Positions 41,472-53,621 of a stretch of 64,000 nucleotides of DNA are shown piece after piece. The notes beneath the pieces were generated by a model. The model was not told the origin of the DNA, ran no database searches, and worked only from the letters and a program-made list of their open reading frames with translations. Each line of letters starts with the position of its first letter. Positions within the stretch are counted from its first letter, which is position 1. Position numbers and translations under genes: made by a program. Origin of the DNA: Candidatus Nitricoxidireducens bremensis. Its GTDB lineage: Bacteria; Pseudomonadota; Gammaproteobacteria; Burkholderiales; Rhodocyclaceae. The stretch is taken from NCBI GenBank assembly GCA_030247725.1, contig JAOTRT010000015.1, positions 33,105-97,104 on the forward strand, given 5' to 3'.

Positions 41472-43015
41472 GTGGCGACCAACAAGCAAAAACCAGCAGA
41501 CCCCCAGGGCGCGACCGCGCCGGCCATCCTGCCTGCCGTCTTCCAGCAGGCGGTGGAGCAGGCCGACGTGGCCATTTCCATCACCGACACCCATGCCAAC
41601 ATCCTCTACGTCAATCCCGCCTTCTCCCGTGTGACGGGTTATGCGGCGGCCGACGTGGCGGGGGGCAACCAGTCCCTGCTGTCCGCCAAGACGACGCCGC
41701 CGTCGGTATATCGCTCCATGTGGGAACGCATCAGCGGCGGCCACGCCTGGAGCGGCCGGCTGGTGAACCGGCGCCGGGACGGCGGCGAGTACATCGCCGA
41801 CCTGCTCATCACGCCGGTCATGGACGCCCAGGGCGCCGTGGTGAACTACCTGGGCATCCACCGGGACGTCACCGAGCTGCACCGGCTGGAATGCGAGGTG
41901 GGCAACCAGAAGGCCCTGATCGAATCGGTCGTCGATTCCGCCCCCGTCGTCATGGCCCTGCTGGACGGTGAGGACAGCGTGGTGCTCGACAACCACGAGT
42001 ACAAGAAGCTCATGGGCGACTTGCGCATGGCCGAGCCGGCGACCCTGATTCTGGACGCCGTGCGCGCCGACCTGGGCCACGGTCTCGGTTCGCCGAAGGA
42101 GGGCGCCCAGGCCTTCAGCGAGCGGGAAATCCGCATCGACTCGGCCGGCGCCCCGCGCTGGTTCTCCTGCTCTGGCACCTGGGTGCGGCGCAAGGACGGC
42201 GGCGCCGACGCCTTCTTCGACGGTCGCAAGGACCTTTACCTGCTGTTGGTGGCGAAGGAGACCACAAAGAGCCGCGTCGAACAGGAGAAGGCCCGCATGG
42301 CCGCACTCCAGGCCATGATGGCCGACGCCGCCCGCATCGACAGCCTGCGGGAAACCCTGTCGGCCGCCGTGTTCCAGATCGAGGGGCCCATGAACGTGAT
42401 GGCCTCGGTGATGGCCACCATCGCCCGCCGCGGCTGCTGCGAGCCGGCCGGCTCGGCCCTGACGGAAGCCCTGGAGGCCGGCAAGACGGCGGTGGAGAAC
42501 CTGCGCGGCGCCATTCCCGAGCACCAGCCCGAATCCCGCACCGCCGTGAATCTCAACGAAGTCATGCGCGACGTGCTGGACCTGTCCACCGGCGCCATGC
42601 TGGCGGCGGGCGTCACCGTGAGCTGGCGGCCCCAGGCCGTGCTGCCCGCCGTGACGGGCCACGCCAACCGGCTGCGGGCCATGTTCAAGGCCATCGTGGA
42701 CAACGCCGTCGAGGCCATGAACTGCCGCGGCTGGCGCGAGCGCGAGTTGCGCATCGCCACGCGCTCCCGTTCCGGCAGTGTCGAGGTGCTCGTCGAGGAC
42801 ACGGGGCCCGGCATCCCGACTGAGCTGCGCCTCAAGGTCTTCGAACCCTTCTATTCGACCAAGAAGGGCGGCGGACGCCATCTCGGCACCGGCCTGTCGT
42901 CGGCCCAGCAGGTGGCGGCCGATCACGAAGGCACCATCGAGATAGATCCGGCCGAGCGCGGCGGTTGCCGCGTGCGCGTGGTGCTGCCGATTTCCGGCGT
43001 CGAGGGGGATGCGCC

Positions 43016-43019
<4 letters not shown>
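41472..43019 (+). CDS. nifL: NifL, sensor that inhibits NifA
   Basis: The product (515 residues) would sense redox and nitrogen state and hold NifA inactive. A first PAS domain (AISITDTHANILYVNPAFSRVTGY, residues about 25-140) probably binds FAD as in Azotobacter NifL; a second PAS-like segment lies at about 150-280. The linker where a kinase would have its His reads FQIEGPMNVM, so the phosphoacceptor is missing. The GHKL ATPase end is intact (DNAVEAM, EDTGPGIP, GTGLSSAQQ). The GTG start follows CGGAG and fits the promoter. Its stop overlaps nifA (ATGA). The open frame upstream, antisense to rnf, is not part of the gene. Confidence 0.93.
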
Positions 43020-44575
<1,556 letters not shown>

Positions 44576-44686
44576 GGACCCCACAGAAACAGGCTCCGAA
44601 CCCGGCGAAAGTGCTACACGGCCGGCCTTTAGGGGGCCAGCCGTGGTATCGTCTCGGGTCCCGCGAACTGGATTAGAAGCAAGCGC

Positions 44687-45934
44687 ATGAAAAGAGTGGA
44701 TGACTTCCGGCTCCGCCTCGGCAAGCAGGAGCTGGTACCGATCATGATCGGCGGCATGGGCGTGGATATCTCCACGGCGGAACTGGCCCTGGAAGCGGCC
44801 CGGCTGGGCGGTGTTGGCCACATTTCGGATGCCATGATCAAGACCGTGGCCGACCGGCGCTTCGACACCAAGTTCGTCAAGGACAAGCTCAAACTCTACA
44901 AGTACAACGTCGAGAACCCGGACAAGTCGGCGGTGCAGTTCGATCTCGGCAAGGTGGCCGAGGCGACCAAGCTGCACGTCGGCAAAACCATGGAAGCCAA
45001 GCGCGGCGACGGCATGATCTTCATCAACACGATGGAGAAGCTGACCATGAACGCGCCGAAGGAAACCCTCAAGGTGCGTCTCACGGCGGCCCTCGACGCC
45101 GGCATCGACGGCATCACCCTGGCGGCCGGTCTGCACCTGGGCTCCTTCGGTCTCATCGAGGACCACCCGCGCTTCCGCGACGCCAAGCTCGGCATCATCG
45201 TCTCCTCCCTGCGGGCCCTGCAGCTCTTCCTGCGCAAGTCCGCCCGCACCAACCGCCTGCCCGACTACGTGGTCGTCGAAGGCCCCCTCGCCGGCGGCCA
45301 CCTGGGCTTTGGCCTGGACTGGTCCCAGTACGATCTCGCCACCATCGTCGCCGAGATCGCCGCCTGGCTGAAGGCCGAGCAGCTCGACATCCCGCTGATT
45401 CCCGCCGGCGGCATCTTCACCGGCTCCGACGCCGTCGCCTATCTGGAGCACGGCGCCGCCGCGGTGCAGGTGGCGACCCGCTTCACGGTGGTCAAGGAAT
45501 GCGGCCTGCCCGAGGACGTGCAGCAGGAGTACTTCAAGGCCAGCGAGAACGACATCGAGGTCAATACGATTTCGCCCACCGGCTACCCGATGCGCATGCT
45601 GAAGAACAGCCCGGCCATCGGCTCCGGCATCCGCCCCAACTGCGAAGCCTACGGGTACTTGCTGGACGCCGGCGGCAACTGCGCCTACGTCGCGGCCTAC
45701 AACCGGGAACTGGCGGCCCACCCGGGCGCCCGCAAGATATCGGTCAAGGACAAGACCTGTCTTTGCACCCACATGCGCAACTTCGACTGCTGGACCTGCG
45801 GCCATTACACCTACCGGCTCAAGGACACGACCCGGCGCGGCGCCGACGGCCGCTACGAAATCCTCACGGCCGAGCACGTCTTCCGCGACTACCAGTTCAG
45901 CACCGAGAACAGGATTCTGTTGCCCGGTGCCTGA
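44687..45934 (+). CDS. Nitronate monooxygenase-like flavoprotein with a Cys-rich tail
   Basis: The product is 415 residues. It is a 2-nitropropane-dioxygenase-type TIM barrel with VPIMIGGMGVDIS at the N-terminus, the FMN stretch EGPLAGGHLGFG, and IPAGGIFTGSDAVAYLEHGAAAVQVATRF. After the barrel it carries KTCLCTHMRNFDCWTCGHY, placing C358, C360, C368 and C371 in a possible metal or iron-sulfur site. This extension is not part of the basic family. Similar genes occur in nif clusters of other diazotrophs, where their role is unknown. I saw no NifA site in its 110-base upstream gap. Confidence 0.85.
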   Translation: MKRVDDFRLRLGKQELVPIMIGGMGVDISTAELALEAARLGGVGHISDAMIKTVADRRFDTKFVKDKLKLYKYNVENPDKSAVQFDLGKVAEATKLHVGKTMEAKRGDGMIFINTMEKLTMNAPKETLKVRLTAALDAGIDGITLAAGLHLGSFGLIEDHPRFRDAKLGIIVSSLRALQLFLRKSARTNRLPDYVVVEGPLAGGHLGFGLDWSQYDLATIVAEIAAWLKAEQLDIPLIPAGGIFTGSDAVAYLEHGAAAVQVATRFTVVKECGLPEDVQQEYFKASENDIEVNTISPTGYPMRMLKNSPAIGSGIRPNCEAYGYLLDAGGNCAYVAAYNRELAAHPGARKISVKDKTCLCTHMRNFDCWTCGHYTYRLKDTTRRGADGRYEILTAEHVFRDYQFSTENRILLPGA

Positions 45935-45943
45935 TGGGCGGCC

Positions 45944-47122
45944 TCAGCCGCCCAGGGTGAAGCTGAACGTCGCGCCCCGGTCCGGCGCCGCCTCGGCCCA
46001 GATGCGTCCGCCGTGGCGCTCCACAAGCCGCTTGACGATGGCGAGGCCGACCCCGGTGCCGGGGAATTCCGTCTCCCCGTGCATGCGCTGGAACATGCCG
46101 AAGAGCTTGTCGGCGTAGTGCATGTCGAAGCCGGCGCCGTTGTCCCGCACGAAATAGACGGTGGCGCCGTTCTCCTCCCGGGCGCCGATCTCCACCATCG
46201 CCTCCGGCCGCTTCGACGAGAACTTGCAGGCATTGTCGATCAGGTTCTGGAACACCTGCCGCAGCATGTTCCGGTCGCCGTGGGCCGGGGGCAGCGGGCC
46301 GACGCGGATGGCGGTGCCGGGATAGCCATCCCCCAATTCATCGCCGACGGACCGGGCCAGCAAGGCCATATCCACCGCCGTCTTCGCCAGGGGCAGGCGG
46401 CCGGCGCGGGAATACTGGAGGATGTCATCGATGAGCCGTTCCAGTTTGCCCACGTTGCGGGCGATGCGGTTGAAGAGGTCGCGGCCTTCCGCCGTCATGC
46501 GGTCCCGCTCGGTTTCCAGCAGGATATGGGAGAAGCCGTTGATGGCCCGCAGGGGCGCCCGCAGATCGTGGGAGACGGAATAGGCGAAGGCCTCCAGCTC
46601 CCGGTTGGCGGTCTCCATCTGTTCGGTACGTTCCTCCAGGCGCCGGCACAGGTCGATGGCGTTGCCGAGGCGGGCGAGGATGGGAACGAAGAGTTCCTGC
46701 AGGGCCAGGCCCGTGTCCGGCGCCTGGGAACCCATGAGGAAGATCGCGCCGAATCCCGGTACCGGCAGGCGCAGGTAGTAGCGCTGGGGCTTGCGGGTGC
46801 CGAAGGCGGCGAGCTGGTCGGGGGCTTCGGCGAGCTTCGGGGTGTCCTCCAGCAGCAGGGCGGCGGGCAGGTGCAATACTTGTCCCTTCTGCTTGATGAG
46901 CCCGTAGTCGCCGATGGCCATTTCGAGACGGGCGTTGATGGAACCGTCGGCCTGGGGCTTCTCCTCGTGGGTGACGACGACGCCGACCGGGAAGCCCGTG
47001 TGGTACAGCAGGCGCTGCAGGGACTTGGTCAGCAGCGGCTCCAGTTCGACCTCGCTGCCGACCGTCAGGGAGAGGTCGTAGAGGACCGTCAGCGCATGGA
47101 TGCTGTTCAGGGATTCGAACAC
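45944..47122 (-). CDS. Sensor histidine kinase with a GAF-like N-terminus
   Basis: The product is 392 residues. The first 170 residues look like a GAF domain (ALTVLYDLSLTVGSEVELEPLLTKSLQRLLYHTG). The kinase part has EAFAYSVSHDLRAPLRAINGFSHILL with the phosphoacceptor His in SHDLRAP, the N box DNACKFS, the G1 box DNGAGFDM and the G2 box GTGVGLAIVKRLVERHGG. No membrane segment is visible, so it is cytosolic. The GTG start at 47122 overlaps the end of the FIST gene by 16 bases, so both act as a pair. No response regulator is adjacent. Confidence 0.88.
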   Translation of the reverse strand: MFESLNSIHALTVLYDLSLTVGSEVELEPLLTKSLQRLLYHTGFPVGVVVTHEEKPQADGSINARLEMAIGDYGLIKQKGQVLHLPAALLLEDTPKLAEAPDQLAAFGTRKPQRYYLRLPVPGFGAIFLMGSQAPDTGLALQELFVPILARLGNAIDLCRRLEERTEQMETANRELEAFAYSVSHDLRAPLRAINGFSHILLETERDRMTAEGRDLFNRIARNVGKLERLIDDILQYSRAGRLPLAKTAVDMALLARSVGDELGDGYPGTAIRVGPLPPAHGDRNMLRQVFQNLIDNACKFSSKRPEAMVEIGAREENGATVYFVRDNGAGFDMHYADKLFGMFQRMHGETEFPGTGVGLAIVKRLVERHGGRIWAEAAPDRGATFSFTLGG

Positions 47123-48249
47123 GGCATGCCCACCAGGGTTGCGTTGTGGAACAGGGGATAGCCGCCGGACCGGGAACCGCCGATCTCGCCGAGGGACAGG
47201 CCGCCGGCCACCTGGCGGGCAGCGGTTTCCCGTGCCACCTCGGCCAGTTCGATGCCCACGCCTTCGCCCATGTGCATGCGGCGTCCGGCGCAATAGAACA
47301 GCAGCAGGTCGCCGCCGGCGACGCCGGCGCCACGGGCCGCCAGCTGCCGCGCCAGGGCGGCGGCCGTGCGGCCGGTGGCGGCGCGGGCGTCCAACAGCGT
47401 CAGGATGGAGTAGGGCGGAATCTCGCCGACGCAGACGATCTCGCCGTCATCCCCGAGGGCGACCGGGATGCGCACCAGCACCTCGCCGTCGGCCCGCAGG
47501 ATGCCGAAGGGGAAGAGCACGGCATGGGTGTAGAAGTTGTCCCGGTCCAGGGCGACGCCGTACTGGCGGGCGATCAGGTCCCGATAGACGTCCAGGGCCG
47601 GGCGCCAGTCGATCTGGATGATGCGGTTTCCCGCGGCGGCCGTGGCCGTGATGCCGTTCTCCGGGATGCCGTAGCCGTGCTCCAGGCAGGCGCCGGGATG
47701 GCCGGGCAGCAACTGGAGCAGCACGGCCTTGTCGATGAAGCGCTCGCCGTCGAACAGGCAGGGGGCGGGGGCGAAGCGCTCGTTGCCGGCGTTGACGCCG
47801 TAATAGCCGACCCGGTCGGCGAGCCGCAGGTACCAGGCGTCCAGGTGGCTGGCGATGTTGGGGACGAGGGCGTCGAAGATGCAGAAGAGGGCGGCTTCGT
47901 CGGCATCGCCGAGACTGCCCTCCACGTATTCGGCCACCGCATCGGCGATACGGGCCGGGGCATCGGCCGCGGCGATGTTCTCGATCAGGCGGGGCGGCGG
48001 CGCGCCCGTCACCTGGAGCAGCACGGCACCCCGGCCGACGAGCCGGTCGCCATGTACCAACTGGGGAAACATCGCGCCCGCCAGGGCCATGCCGGCCTGG
48101 CGGCAGGCCTCCTGCAACAGCCCGACGTTCGCGCTTTCCGCTTCCGGGATCAGGGCCAGCAGGTGGGATTCGGGCACCTGCGCCTTCAGTTCTGCGACGG
48201 CCGCGGAGACGGAGGCTGCCGCAAGCTGGTCCAGTACAACCATGGTCAT
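47107..48249 (-). CDS. FIST-domain sensor protein
   Basis: The product is 380 residues, with an N-terminal FIST_N domain (roughly 30-220: VGRGAVLLQVTG, ADRVGYYGVNAGNE) and a C-terminal FIST_C domain (ALDVYRDLIARQYGVALD, FPFGILRADGEVLVRIPVALGDDGEIVCVGEIP). FIST proteins are signal-input modules thought to bind small molecules such as amino acids. Coupled to the following kinase gene, it likely provides its input. It is divergent from nifB and shares a region with three NifA sites, but I do not find a good sigma-54 promoter on its own strand. Confidence 0.85.
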   Translation of the reverse strand: MTMVVLDQLAAASVSAAVAELKAQVPESHLLALIPEAESANVGLLQEACRQAGMALAGAMFPQLVHGDRLVGRGAVLLQVTGAPPPRLIENIAAADAPARIADAVAEYVEGSLGDADEAALFCIFDALVPNIASHLDAWYLRLADRVGYYGVNAGNERFAPAPCLFDGERFIDKAVLLQLLPGHPGACLEHGYGIPENGITATAAAGNRIIQIDWRPALDVYRDLIARQYGVALDRDNFYTHAVLFPFGILRADGEVLVRIPVALGDDGEIVCVGEIPPYSILTLLDARAATGRTAAALARQLAARGAGVAGGDLLLFYCAGRRMHMGEGVGIELAEVARETAARQVAGGLSLGEIGGSRSGGYPLFHNATLVGMPCSNP

Positions 48250-48321
48250 CGGGATTCCTCTTTGTTCATTTGGGCGGCCTTCATCGCCCTGCCGACATTA
48301 TGGCTAGCGGCGGCCCGTCCG

Positions 48322-48337
48322 TGTTGGGCTTGCGACA
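48322..48337. promoter_or_regulatory. NifA upstream activator sequence 1 of nifB
   Basis: TGT-TGGGCTTGCG-ACA, TGT-N10-ACA type, in the gap between FIST and nifB. Confidence 0.78.
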
Positions 48338-48347
48338 CTTTCCGGGG

Positions 48348-48363
48348 TGTCGGCTTCGCCACA
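48348..48363. promoter_or_regulatory. NifA upstream activator sequence 2 of nifB
   Basis: TGT-CGGCTTCGCC-ACA, 26 bases downstream of the first site. Confidence 0.72.
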
Positions 48364-48380
48364 CGGCTGGGCGGCTGAGC

Positions 48381-48396
48381 TGTGGGATTCGCGACA
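48381..48396. promoter_or_regulatory. NifA upstream activator sequence 3 of nifB
   Basis: TGT-GGGATTCGCG-ACA, 33 bases downstream of the second site and about 64 bases before the -24 element. Confidence 0.78.
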
Positions 48397-48457
48397 GCGG
48401 CTTTCTGACGGCTTGAAAAAATGGCCTTCTATCAGTGGGTTGTAGCGCCGGAGCCGA

Positions 48458-48474
48458 CTGGCATGTCCATTGCT
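48458..48474 (+). promoter_or_regulatory. Sigma-54 promoter of the nifB operon
   Basis: CTGGCATGTCCATTGCT has GG at 48460-48461 and GC at 48472-48473 with ten bases between, the best sigma-54 match in the window. Transcription would start near 48485. Confidence 0.87.
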
Positions 48475-48508
48475 GAAAGGAAGGCAAACCCACTTTGCGG
48501 AGAACAAC

Positions 48509-50020
48509 GTGGACCTTCCCGTGATCGGCAATTCCGTCCCCAAGCCCGCCGGCGGCTGCAGTGCCGGCAGCTGCGGCTCCACCGCCGGCCAGATGAACGG
48601 CCTGCCGGACGACGTCCGGCGCAAGGTCCAGGACCACCCCTGCTATTCGGAGGAGGCTCACCACCATTTCGCCCGCATGCACGCTGCCGTGGCGCCGGCC
48701 TGCAACATCCAGTGCCACTACTGCAACCGCAAGTACGACTGCGCCAACGAGTCCCGGCCCGGCGTTGTCTCCGAGCTCCTGACCCCCGAACAGGCAGTGA
48801 AGAAGACCCTCGCCGTGGCCGCCCACATTCCCCAGATGTCGGTGCTGGGCATCGCCGGCCCCGGCGACCCCCTCGCCAATCCCGAGCGCACTTTCGCCAC
48901 CTTCCGCATGCTGGCGGAGAAGGCTCCGGACATCAAACTCTGCGTCTCCACCAACGGCCTGGCCCTGCCGGCCCACGTGGAGGAGCTGGCGCGCCACAAC
49001 ATCGACCACGTGACCATCACCATCAACTGCGTGGACCCGGACGTGGGCGCGAAGATCTATCCCTGGATTTTCTGGCAGAACCGCCGCGTCTTCGGCCGCG
49101 AGGCCGCCGCCATCCTCATCGAGCAGCAGCAGCAGGGCCTGGAGATGCTCGTGGCCCGTGGCGTCCTGGTGAAAGTCAATTCGGTGATGATCCCCGGCGT
49201 CAATGACGAACACCTCAAGGAGGTGTCCCGCATCGTCAAGGCCAAGGGCGCCTTCCTGCACAACGTGATGCCCCTGATCGCCGAGGCCGAGCACGGCACC
49301 TTCTACGGCGTCATGGGCCAGCGCAGCCCGACGCCCGACGAACTCAAGACCCTGCAGGACGCCTGCGAGGGCGACATGAACATGATGCGCCACTGCCGCC
49401 AGTGCCGCGCCGACGCGGTGGGCCTGCTGGGCGAGGACCGGGGCGCCGAGTTCACCCTGGAAAAGGTGGCGGCCATGGAGATCGACCACGAGGCTGCCAT
49501 GGCCCGCCGCCTGGAACTGCGCGCCAAGGTGAATGCGGAGCTGGAGGCCAAGCGTGCCCGCGCCCACGCGCCGACGGTCCCGGCTCCCCAGGTGGTCACC
49601 CTCCACCGCCCGGCGAAGACGGCCCAGGGCAGGGCGGTGCTCATGGCCGTGGCGAGCAAAGGCCAGGGCGTCGTCAACGAACACTTCGGCCACGCCCGGG
49701 AATTCCTTATCTACGAAGCCAACGAGGCCGGCGCCCGGCTGGTGGGTACGCGCAAGACCGACCTCTACTGCAGCGGCGACGATACCTGCGGCGACGGCGA
49801 ATCGGTCCTGGAGAAAACCATCCGCGCCCTCGAAGGTTGCGAAGTGGTGCTGTGTTCCCGCATCGGCTTCGAGCCCTGGGGCAAGCTGGAAGCAGCCGGC
49901 ATCAAGCCCAACGGCGAGCACGCCATGGAGCCCATCGAAGAAGCCGCCATGGCCGTCTGGCGCGAGATGCTGGCGGCCGGCAAGCTGGCGCAGCCCGCGC
50001 CGGAAAGGAAGCGTGCCTGA
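48509..50020 (+). CDS. nifB: Nitrogenase cofactor biosynthesis protein NifB
   Basis: The product (503 residues) makes NifB-co, the 8Fe-9S-C core of the nitrogenase cofactor. The radical SAM motif is CNIQCHYCNRKYDC. Auxiliary cluster ligands include the C-rich stretch RHCRQCRADAVG. A NifX-like C-terminal domain starts near residue 385 (VLMAVASKGQGVVNEHFGHAREFLIYE). I chose the GTG at 48509 because a start at 48470 would lie upstream of the predicted sigma-54 transcription start; GCGGAG stands in front of the GTG. It leads a seven-gene operon. Confidence 0.96.
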   Translation: MDLPVIGNSVPKPAGGCSAGSCGSTAGQMNGLPDDVRRKVQDHPCYSEEAHHHFARMHAAVAPACNIQCHYCNRKYDCANESRPGVVSELLTPEQAVKKTLAVAAHIPQMSVLGIAGPGDPLANPERTFATFRMLAEKAPDIKLCVSTNGLALPAHVEELARHNIDHVTITINCVDPDVGAKIYPWIFWQNRRVFGREAAAILIEQQQQGLEMLVARGVLVKVNSVMIPGVNDEHLKEVSRIVKAKGAFLHNVMPLIAEAEHGTFYGVMGQRSPTPDELKTLQDACEGDMNMMRHCRQCRADAVGLLGEDRGAEFTLEKVAAMEIDHEAAMARRLELRAKVNAELEAKRARAHAPTVPAPQVVTLHRPAKTAQGRAVLMAVASKGQGVVNEHFGHAREFLIYEANEAGARLVGTRKTDLYCSGDDTCGDGESVLEKTIRALEGCEVVLCSRIGFEPWGKLEAAGIKPNGEHAMEPIEEAAMAVWREMLAAGKLAQPAPERKRA

Positions 50021-50310
50021 TGGCCCTCGAAATTATCGAATCCTGCGTCAACTGCTGGGCCTGCCAGCCCCTGTGCCCCAACGACGCCATCCTCGCCGCC
50101 GCGCCGCCCGAGTATCCGGTCTTCCGCATCGAGGCCGAGAAATGCACCGAATGCCTCGGCGACCACGCCAAGCCCCAGTGCGCGGAAATCTGCCCCATCG
50201 AGGGCGCCATCGTGAACGAGCTGGCCGAGCCCCTCAATCCGCCGGGGTCCCTCACCGGCATCCCGCCCATCCGCTGGGCCGCCGTCCAGGCCGAAATCGC
50301 CGCCCGCTAG
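50020..50310 (+). CDS. Ferredoxin with two 4Fe-4S clusters, nif-linked
   Basis: The product is 96 residues with CVNCWACQPLCP and CTECLGDHAKPQCAEICP. The longer spacing in the second motif (C-x2-C-x8-C-x3-C) is typical of FdxN/FdxB-like ferredoxins adjacent to nifB, which feed electrons to NifB or nitrogenase. The ATG overlaps the nifB stop (TGATGG). Confidence 0.92.
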   Translation: MALEIIESCVNCWACQPLCPNDAILAAAPPEYPVFRIEAEKCTECLGDHAKPQCAEICPIEGAIVNELAEPLNPPGSLTGIPPIRWAAVQAEIAAR

Positions 50311-50318
50311 GAGTCTTC

Positions 50319-50757
50319 ATGGCTGTCGTCATCTTTTACGAAAAGCCGGGCTGCTCCGGCAACGCGCGCCAGAAGGCGCTGCTCCAGGCCGCCGGCCACA
50401 CGGTGCAGGCGCGCAACCTGCTCGCCACGCCCTGGCAGCGCTCCCAACTGCTCGCCTTCTTCGAGGGCCTGCCGGTCGCCCAGTGGTTCAACCGCAACGC
50501 GCCGATGGTGAAGAGCGGCGAAGTGGTGCCCGAGGAATTCGATGAGGCCACGGCCCTGGCCCTGTTCCAGGCCGAGCCCCTGCTGATCCGCCGGCCCTTG
50601 CTGGAGGTGGCAGGCCAGCGCCGCGTCGGTTTCGACGCGGCGGCGGTCCACGCCTGGATCGGCCTAGGCGATGCCGTGCCGGCCGGCAACCTGGAGGCCT
50701 GCAGCCACGGCAACGATCCCGCCCATCGCTGCCAGGGCCATGCGGACGGCCACGCCC

Positions 50758-50786
<29 letters not shown>
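50319..50786 (+). CDS. nifO: Nitrogenase-associated protein, NifO/ArsC family
   Basis: The product (155 residues) has an ArsC/Spx-like fold: VIFYEKPGCSGNARQKALLQAAGHTVQARNLL, with the thiol Cys at C12, and LLIRRPLLEVAGQRRVGF. In Azotobacter NifO affects nitrate and molybdenum use during fixation. The last 30 residues form a His-rich tail (SHGNDPAHRCQGHADGHAHEHA) that could bind a metal; that tail is not general for the family. It starts nine bases after the ferredoxin gene and overlaps the next one. Confidence 0.85.
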
Positions 50787-52325
<1,539 letters not shown>

Positions 52326-52366
52326 ATCCGTCACCCCATCCCAACCCAGACCCCAAGGAGTCACCC

Positions 52367-52726
52367 ATGGCCAACGTCACCTTTTCCAGTCCCCTGCACA
52401 AGGACAAGACCGTCTATGCCGTCGCCGGCAGCCACAAGAAGACCATCCTCGAACTCGCCAAGGAAAACCACATCCCCATCGACTTCTCCTGTGGCGACGG
52501 CGAGTGCGGCACCTGCCTCGTCAAGGTCTTCCCCGTGGACCGCAAGCGCAAGATGGCCCACCCCCTCACCGAGCGCGAAGTGAAGGTGCTCAAGGACCTG
52601 GGCAAGATCACCCAGGCCCAGGTGGACCAGATGATCGTCGACGACCTGATGCCCACCGAATGGCGGCTCGCCTGCCAGATGGTGGTCCGCGACGAGGACA
52701 TCGTCGTCGAGTACCCCAGCCGCTAA
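52367..52726 (+). CDS. FeSII (Shethna protein II)-like 2Fe-2S ferredoxin
   Basis: The product (119 residues) has cluster ligands FSCGDGECGTCLVKV and LACQ. Between these it carries a long insertion rich in Lys and hydrophobic residues (MAHPLTEREVKVLKDLGKITQAQVDQMIVDDLM), which is the hallmark of FeSII. In Azotobacter FeSII forms a complex with nitrogenase under oxygen stress and protects it. AAGGAG precedes the ATG. It is next to a second 2Fe-2S protein and a flavodiiron protein. Confidence 0.88.
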   Translation: MANVTFSSPLHKDKTVYAVAGSHKKTILELAKENHIPIDFSCGDGECGTCLVKVFPVDRKRKMAHPLTEREVKVLKDLGKITQAQVDQMIVDDLMPTEWRLACQMVVRDEDIVVEYPSR

Positions 52727-52736
52727 GGCTCGCGAC

Positions 52737-53621
52737 ATGCGCGCCGGCATCGTCGCCCGCGCCGAGGCCGCCTATCTGGGCCTCGCCATGGGCGACGCGC
52801 TGGGCGCCACCGTCGAATTCATGACGCCGCGGGAGATCCGCGGCAAGTTCGGCATCCACAAGGACATCTGCGGCGGCGGCTGGCTGTACCTCAAGCGCGG
52901 CCAGGTCACCGACGACACCACCATGTCCCTGGCCCTGGGCGAGGCCATCCTCGCCGATGGCGCCGTCACGGCCCTGGGCGCCGCACAGGCCTTCGACGCC
53001 TGGATGCGCACCAAGCCCATCGACATCGGCAACACGGTGCGGCGCAACCTGATCGCTTTCCGCAAGACCGGCGTCCCCGAAGCGCCGCCCTCGGAGCACG
53101 ACGCCGGCAACGGCGCCGCCATGCGCGTGCTGCCGGTGGCCCTCGCCACCCTGGGGCGCGACGAGGCCGCCGTGCGCGCCGCCGTGCGCGCCCAGGCCCA
53201 CGTGACCCACCACAATCCCCAATCGGACGCCGCCGCCGAATTCCTCGCCCTTGCGGTGCAGGACGCCATCCGCGGCGCGGCTTTGCGGGACCTCTACCGG
53301 GGCCGCATCCGGCCCCTCGTTGTGGCCCAGCCCCAGTTCGCCTACCGGAGCAAGCGCCGGGAAAACCCCAGCGGTTGGATCGTCGAAACGATGCAGGCCG
53401 TGCTCCAGTCCCTGCTGGATACCGGCAGCTTCGAGGAATGCCTGATCGACGTCGTGAACCGGGGCGGCGATGCCGACACCACCGGCGCCATCGCCGGCAT
53501 GCTGGCCGGTGCCCTCTACGGGCCCGATGGCCTGCCGTTCCGCTGGCTCAAGGCCCTGGACAGGGATGTGATGGTGGCCTGCGAGAACCAGGCGCGCCGG
53601 CTCGTGGGGCTGCCGGCTTAA
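52737..53621 (+). CDS. draG: ADP-ribosyl-[dinitrogen reductase] glycohydrolase
   Basis: The product (294 residues) removes ADP-ribose from the Fe protein and so reactivates nitrogenase. The dimanganese site is formed by QVTDDTTMSLALGEA and NRGGDADTTGAIAGMLAG. The length matches known DraG. The partner draT is not in the window, although it usually accompanies it. The stop overlaps the convergent hemerythrin gene by four bases. Confidence 0.94.
   Translation: MRAGIVARAEAAYLGLAMGDALGATVEFMTPREIRGKFGIHKDICGGGWLYLKRGQVTDDTTMSLALGEAILADGAVTALGAAQAFDAWMRTKPIDIGNTVRRNLIAFRKTGVPEAPPSEHDAGNGAAMRVLPVALATLGRDEAAVRAAVRAQAHVTHHNPQSDAAAEFLALAVQDAIRGAALRDLYRGRIRPLVVAQPQFAYRSKRRENPSGWIVETMQAVLQSLLDTGSFEECLIDVVNRGGDADTTGAIAGMLAGALYGPDGLPFRWLKALDRDVMVACENQARRLVGLPA

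Noticed and set aside
44576..44686. GG-N10-GC sequence before the nitronate-monooxygenase-like gene
   Set aside because: The match GGCCTTTAGGGGGC lacks the other consensus bases and there is no TGT-N10-ACA site nearby.
48250..48320. Sigma-54 promoter for the FIST gene
   Set aside because: I checked the GG pairs on the minus strand upstream of the gene; none has GC at the right distance with a reasonable consensus.
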